Positions 61,419-64,000 of a DNA stretch of 64,000 bases are shown here, piece after piece. The DNA lies in assembly GCA_038225855.1 (NCBI GenBank), contig JBBRQU010000012.1, forward strand, positions 25,495 to 89,494. The letters are read 5' to 3'. Every line of letters starts with the position of its first letter. Position 1 is the stretch's first letter. The DNA comes from CAHJXF01 sp038225855. GTDB lineage: Bacteria; Pseudomonadota; Gammaproteobacteria; Burkholderiales; Burkholderiaceae_D. The notes beneath the pieces are model-generated. The model was not told the origin of the DNA, did no database searches, and saw nothing but the letters and a program-made list of their open reading frames with translations. The translations under genes and the position numbers were made by a program.

Positions 61419-63686
61419 ATGGCTCGTCCGCAGAAAGAGTCCTACGACCTCAGCGACGCCGAGAAGCGCGACCTGATCTCCCTCATCCAGCAAGGCAAGC
61501 CGCTGCCCGAGAAGTACCGCTTCGTGCTGTTCGAAGACAAGCGCGAGGTCGAGCTGGTGTGGAACGGCAAGACGCGCGACGTGTGCACCACCGTCCTGCC
61601 GTTCCAGACGCTCGAGCACATCGACGAGCCGCGCGCCGAGAACAAGCGTCAGGAAGACCTGTTCGACCCGCGCGGGCGGCAATTGCGCGGCTGGACCAAC
61701 AAGCTCATCTGGGACGACAACAAGCTGATCCTGTCGTCATTGAAAAGCGGCGCCTTGCGCGCGCAGATCGAAGAGGCCGGCGGCCTGAAGCTGATCTACA
61801 TCGACCCGCCGTTCGATGTCGGCGCGGACTTCTCGATGGACATTGAGATCGGCGGGGAGACGTTTCACAAGGAGCCGAATCTGCTGGAGCAGATCGCGTA
61901 TCGCGATACGTGGGGGAGAGGGGCGGATTCGTTCATCGCGATGATTTATGAGCGGTTGATCTTGATGCGGGATTTGTTGGCGGAGGATGGAAGTATTTAT
62001 GTGCATTGTGATTGGCGGGTGAATGCGTTCATTCACCTGGCAATGGACGAAGTGTTTGGTCGAGACCACTTTAAGAATGAAATAACGTGGAAACGCCAAC
62101 CTCCTCGCGGGGCTCGGGCGGTCGCGAGTCAATACGCTCGAACGTCGGATAACTTGTTGTTCTTCTCTCGTGGCGAGGCCTACGCGTGGAATCCGCAATT
62201 TCGCAAATACAGCGAGGCATATATCGCCTCCAAGTTCACCATGGAAGATTCGGCCGGGCGCCGCTTTCGCGTCGGCGATATTGGTGACTACTCAAACAAG
62301 AGCATTGAGACCTTCCGACAGCAAGGAAAGATCTATGACTATGAGTCCGGGAAAATTGGCTTGAAGCGCTACCTTGACGAGCAGAAGGGAGAGGCAATTT
62401 CCGACATCTGGGATGACTTATCTGAAGTCAACGCAATGGCGCTTGAACGCTTGAACTACCCAACCCAAAAACCCGAGGCCTTGCTTGAACGAATCATCGA
62501 AGCCAGTAGCGGAATTGGCGATCTCGTCGCCGACTTCTTCTGCGGCAGCGGCACCACCGCCGCGGTCGCCGAAAAGCTCGGCCGCAAATGGATCGCGACC
62601 GACCTCGGCAAGTTCGGCATCCACACTACGAGGAAACGCCTGATCGGCGTGCAGCGCCAGATGAAGGCCGACGAGAAGAACTTTCGCGCCTTCGTAGTGC
62701 TGAACCTCGGCCGCTACGAACGTCAGGCTTATCTGAACGTGAGCGGCCGTCTCTCGACGAGCAAGAAGGCCGAAGCGCTCGCCGCGAAGGAACGCGAGTT
62801 TCGCGAACTGATCCTGCGCGCCTACAAAGCAGAGAAGCTCGAAGGCGAGTCCTTCTTCCACGGCAAGACCAATGGCCGGCTCGTCGTGATCGGCCCGATC
62901 AACTTACCGGTCGGTAAGTTATTTGTCGAAGAAGTCATCACTGAATGTAGAAAGCGCGGCGCCTCGCGCGTCGATGTGCTGGCCTTCGAGTTCGAGATGG
63001 GCCTCTTCCCCGCGCAGCTCGAAGAGGCGCGTGGCAAGGGCATCGACCTCGCGCCCAAGACCATCCCGCCCGAGGTGTTCGACAAGCGCGCGGTCGAGAA
63101 GGGACAGGTGCAGTTCTTCGACATCGCCTACGTCGAGGCACAGCCGCGCTATGCGAAGGGCCGCGCGGCCAGGGACAAGCTCACGCTCGCGATCGAGCTG
63201 ACCGACTTCTCGGTGAACTACAGCCAGGGCGCCGCCGACGCAGCAACGGCCGGGTTGAAGGAAGGCAAGAGCGCGGTGGTGTGCGAGCAGGGTCACCTCT
63301 ACAAGGTCAGCAAGGACAAGGACGGCGTGATCACGCGCGAGCGGCTCACCAAGCGCTGGACCGACTGGGTCGATTACTGGGCAGTGGACTTCGACTACGA
63401 AAGCCGGAAGGAGATGATCAAGGTGCCGCGCGGCATGGGTCTCGAAGGCCACCTGCCGGGAATCGAGCCGGTGCAGGGTGAACTGGTCGAATTCGAAGAG
63501 CGTTGGACCGGCGGCCATATCTTCGAGAACGAGTGGCAGAGTTTTCGCACGCGACAGAATCGCGAGCTCGAACTGACCACGGCCGAGCACATCTACGATC
63601 AGCCGGGGCGCTACAAGGTGGCCGTGAAGGTGATCGACATCTTCGGCAACGACACGATGATGCTGGTGCCGGTGAATGTCGGGTGA
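61419..63686 (+). CDS. Type III-like site-specific DNA methyltransferase (Mod)
   Basis: 755 residues, beta-class N6-adenine methyltransferase: catalytic DPPF (129-132) comes before the SAM motif FCGSGTT (F374). The region between them is the target-recognition domain. A C-terminal part of about 330 residues follows, typical of Mod proteins paired with BPTD_3080 helicases. Its full-length Res partner is missing here. ATG 61419 lies 2 bp after the ParA stop; a TTG at 61413 overlaps it. Confidence 0.92.
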   Translation: MARPQKESYDLSDAEKRDLISLIQQGKPLPEKYRFVLFEDKREVELVWNGKTRDVCTTVLPFQTLEHIDEPRAENKRQEDLFDPRGRQLRGWTNKLIWDDNKLILSSLKSGALRAQIEEAGGLKLIYIDPPFDVGADFSMDIEIGGETFHKEPNLLEQIAYRDTWGRGADSFIAMIYERLILMRDLLAEDGSIYVHCDWRVNAFIHLAMDEVFGRDHFKNEITWKRQPPRGARAVASQYARTSDNLLFFSRGEAYAWNPQFRKYSEAYIASKFTMEDSAGRRFRVGDIGDYSNKSIETFRQQGKIYDYESGKIGLKRYLDEQKGEAISDIWDDLSEVNAMALERLNYPTQKPEALLERIIEASSGIGDLVADFFCGSGTTAAVAEKLGRKWIATDLGKFGIHTTRKRLIGVQRQMKADEKNFRAFVVLNLGRYERQAYLNVSGRLSTSKKAEALAAKEREFRELILRAYKAEKLEGESFFHGKTNGRLVVIGPINLPVGKLFVEEVITECRKRGASRVDVLAFEFEMGLFPAQLEEARGKGIDLAPKTIPPEVFDKRAVEKGQVQFFDIAYVEAQPRYAKGRAARDKLTLAIELTDFSVNYSQGAADAATAGLKEGKSAVVCEQGHLYKVSKDKDGVITRERLTKRWTDWVDYWAVDFDYESRKEMIKVPRGMGLEGHLPGIEPVQGELVEFEERWTGGHIFENEWQSFRTRQNRELELTTAEHIYDQPGRYKVAVKVIDIFGNDTMMLVPVNVG

Positions 63687-63703
63687 TACACCGATACCTC
63701 ATT

Positions 63704-63735
63704 ACCCGTGTTCTCGTGTACCCGTGTTATCATGC
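63704..63735 (+). promoter_or_regulatory. Direct repeats before vapB, candidate autoregulatory operator
   Basis: ACCCGTGTTCTCGTGT followed directly by ACCCGTGTTATCATGC: two 16-bp units sharing 12 positions, ending just upstream of the vapB ATG. VapBC operons normally repress themselves at such sites. Confidence 0.5.
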
Positions 63736-63739
63736 ATAC

Positions 63740-63982
63740 ATGAAAACGATTACACTGACTGAAGAAGCCTATGAGCGCATCGCCGTGCTCAAGACGTCGC
63801 CACGCGATTCGTTTTCCAAAGTGATCTTGCGCGCCGTGCCCAAGCGCGGCACCGCGGGCCAGATGCTCAAGGACGTCGTGAAATTGCCGCCGCTGACTGA
63901 CAAGCAGGCCAAATTGATGGAGAAGGTTGCAGCCGAGCACAACGACTGGAAGAACTGGCGCGACCCGTGGACTACCTCTTAG
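63740..63982 (+). CDS. vapB: VapB-family antitoxin (DUF217/UPF0330-like)
   Basis: 80 residues: MKTITLTEEAYERIAVLKTS, then SFSKVILRAVPKRG, a ribbon-helix-helix-type N-terminus, and an acidic/basic tail ending KNWRDPWTTS. This form is typical of UPF0330 antitoxins paired with PIN toxins. Its 3' end overlaps the next gene by 16 bp. Confidence 0.8.
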   Translation: MKTITLTEEAYERIAVLKTSPRDSFSKVILRAVPKRGTAGQMLKDVVKLPPLTDKQAKLMEKVAAEHNDWKNWRDPWTTS

Positions 63983-64000
63983 ACACGAGTTTCCTGATCG
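63967..64000 (+). CDS. vapC: PIN-domain toxin VapC, first codons only
   Basis: A GTG-initiated frame overlapping vapB reads VDYLLDTSFLI, the first strand of a PIN domain with its catalytic Asp, and runs off the end of the window. Identification rests on these eleven residues and on position. Confidence 0.65.
   Translation, partial: MDYLLDTSFLI

Overview
The window looks like a chromosomal segment of a high-GC betaproteobacterium, most likely in or near Burkholderiales. The evidence is the valS / holC / DUF2486 / pepA / lptF-lptG neighbourhood, the bpt-aat N-degron pair, the hopanoid genes and the homogentisate genes. No species can be named from sequence alone. Coding density is high, and many neighbours overlap by 4 bp stop/start junctions.

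Layout. 0-12.9 kb: 5' end of valS, a large lipoprotein zinc metalloprotease, a PerM-type transporter, tag, a TAXI-type TRAP binding protein, the DUF2486-holC-pepA block, then lptF-lptG-cbiX. 13-22.8 kb: a PEP-CTERM protein, purB, a glutathione S-transferase, an IclR regulator, a glycine-zipper protein, alanine dehydrogenase, pyrD, and the bpt-aat-Nudix operon. 22.9 kb: initiator tRNA-Met. 23.1-35.8 kb: a hopanoid region (hpnA, hpnB, shc, hpnG, hpnH, ispH, hpnN, mlaA, hpnM) flanked by apt and a pyrophosphatase-like gene. 36.3-41.9 kb: a biotin-dependent acyl-CoA carboxylase, hydratase and dehydrogenase operon. 42-45 kb: an orphan PIN toxin with antitoxin debris, then DUF4142, cupredoxin and ECF sigma genes and small proteins. 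45.2-50.9 kb: a homogentisate operon (MBL-fold protein, FAD monooxygenase, DUF2783, hmgA, fahA). 51-59.4 kb: accessory genes including a flavodoxin-like gene with a frameshift, ku, a fasciclin-DUF417 pair, an AraC regulator, a beta-propeller protein and a molybdopterin-oxidase fragment. 59.8-64 kb: a defence-like island with a chimeric ORF, a ParA ATPase, a type III methyltransferase and a VapBC pair cut by the window end.

How genes work together. Shc cyclises squalene. HpnH and HpnG extend and then deadenylate the adenosyl side chain. HpnN and the MlaA/HpnM proteins move the lipid to the outer membrane. Apt and the pyrophosphatase-like protein next door could recycle the adenine and PPi (inference). 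In the homogentisate operon the monooxygenase would feed HmgA, and FahA would finish ring degradation; maleylacetoacetate isomerase is not in the window.

Two repeat systems cut across gene boundaries. The first is a set of at least seven unrelated 12-bp tandem repeats (plus 11, 13, 15 and 19 bp relatives) in loops, tails and junctions. The second is a REP-like hairpin family confined to 38.7-52.8 kb that has entered one gene end and one gene start. Three probable single-base frameshifts cluster between 52.3 and 59.1 kb.
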